64,000 nt of DNA from Priapulus caudatus. Its lineage: Eukaryota > Priapulida > Priapulimorpha > Priapulimorphida > Priapulidae. This document shows positions 63,690 through 64,000 of the stretch, piece after piece; position 1 is the first letter of the stretch, and every line of letters begins with the position of its first letter. The notes below the pieces were generated by a model, which saw only the letters and a program-made list of their open reading frames with translations, did no database searches and was not told where the DNA came from. The translations under genes were made by a program, and so were the position numbers. The stretch covers positions 739,283 to 803,282 of the forward strand of contig NW_014577089.1 in NCBI RefSeq assembly GCF_000485595.1, given 5' to 3'.

Positions 63690-63770
63690 TATATCTGGAG
63701 TGTCATACTATCAACATATATCTAGATTATATACTGTACGTCTATATTATGACACTCCTGATTATATTGT
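63690..63770. repeat. AT-rich palindrome after ESRP exon 3
   Basis: TATCTGGAGTGTCATACTAT mirrors ATATTATGACACTCCTGATTA around a loop. (TA)n lies just to its left. It resembles the ends of the palindrome at 27068-27115 (AGGAGTG). Confidence 0.65.
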
Positions 63771-64000
63771 ATCATAGGCTTACATAAAATCGTTTTTCTG
63801 CAATTCCATTTGTGATTCTTAAATACATCATGGCATTTACTTGATACGCTTTATTTATGCGCGGACACGTATTCTGTAACATATACGTAACAAAATTACG
63901 TATCTGGGAACAAAATTACCTTCGATGTACGATAGTAGCCAAGGGGCGTTTGAAATCAATCGAAGTTGACATTAGATGGTTGAATCGAAGATTCCATCGC

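Overview
The window is animal genomic DNA. Every gene is split by GT-AG introns except one long single-exon coding region. The DNA is AT-rich, carries two 10-base runs of N, and is packed with microsatellites and non-autonomous DNA transposons (hAT-like, Tigger/pogo-like, TTAA-type, foldback). The protein set (meckelin, RBM12, VPS35, ORC6, a class II aldolase-like protein, ESRP) and several repeat types (a CCTCCGCC...GGCGGAGG family, AGCTCGCC-type units) point to a marine invertebrate, probably a bilaterian. I cannot place it to phylum.

Layout. 1-1368: first coding exon of a meckelin-like gene (TMEM67) on the minus strand, with a 1-kb foldback element in its intron just after the donor site. 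1369-20397: 19 kb of intergenic repeats. 20411-25315: RBM12-like RNA-binding protein, 1634 codons in one exon, plus strand. 25316-29100: 3'UTR and inverted-repeat elements. 29132-45819: VPS35, the retromer core subunit, minus strand, 19 coding exons; exons 10-12 carry about seven single-base deletions beside a degenerate minisatellite. 45820-46039: a 220-bp divergent promoter that is itself largely an inverted repeat. 46040-49796: ORC6, origin recognition complex subunit 6, plus strand, 7 exons. 49797-52863: repeats and an assembly gap. 52864-55199: a class II aldolase/adducin-domain protein with a mitochondrial-type presequence, plus strand, 5 exons. 55200-57282: repeats. 57283 to the right edge: first three coding exons of ESRP (epithelial splicing regulatory protein / fusilli family), plus strand, cut by the window end.

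The genes do not form a pathway. What stands out is gene order. VPS35 and ORC6 are head to head here, as they are in human (16q11.2). The TMEM67 and RBM12-family genes are head to head, as TMEM67 and RBM12B are in human 8q22.1, where ESRP1 also lies within about 1 Mb. The window therefore looks like a piece of ancestral animal linkage.

The most interesting non-coding signals are the palindromic VPS35/ORC6 promoter, a minisatellite whose units resemble the VPS35 exon-13 splice acceptor, and a family of inverted-repeat elements built around a telomere-like TTAGGG core. All gene names come from reading translated exons against remembered family sequences; no database search was run.
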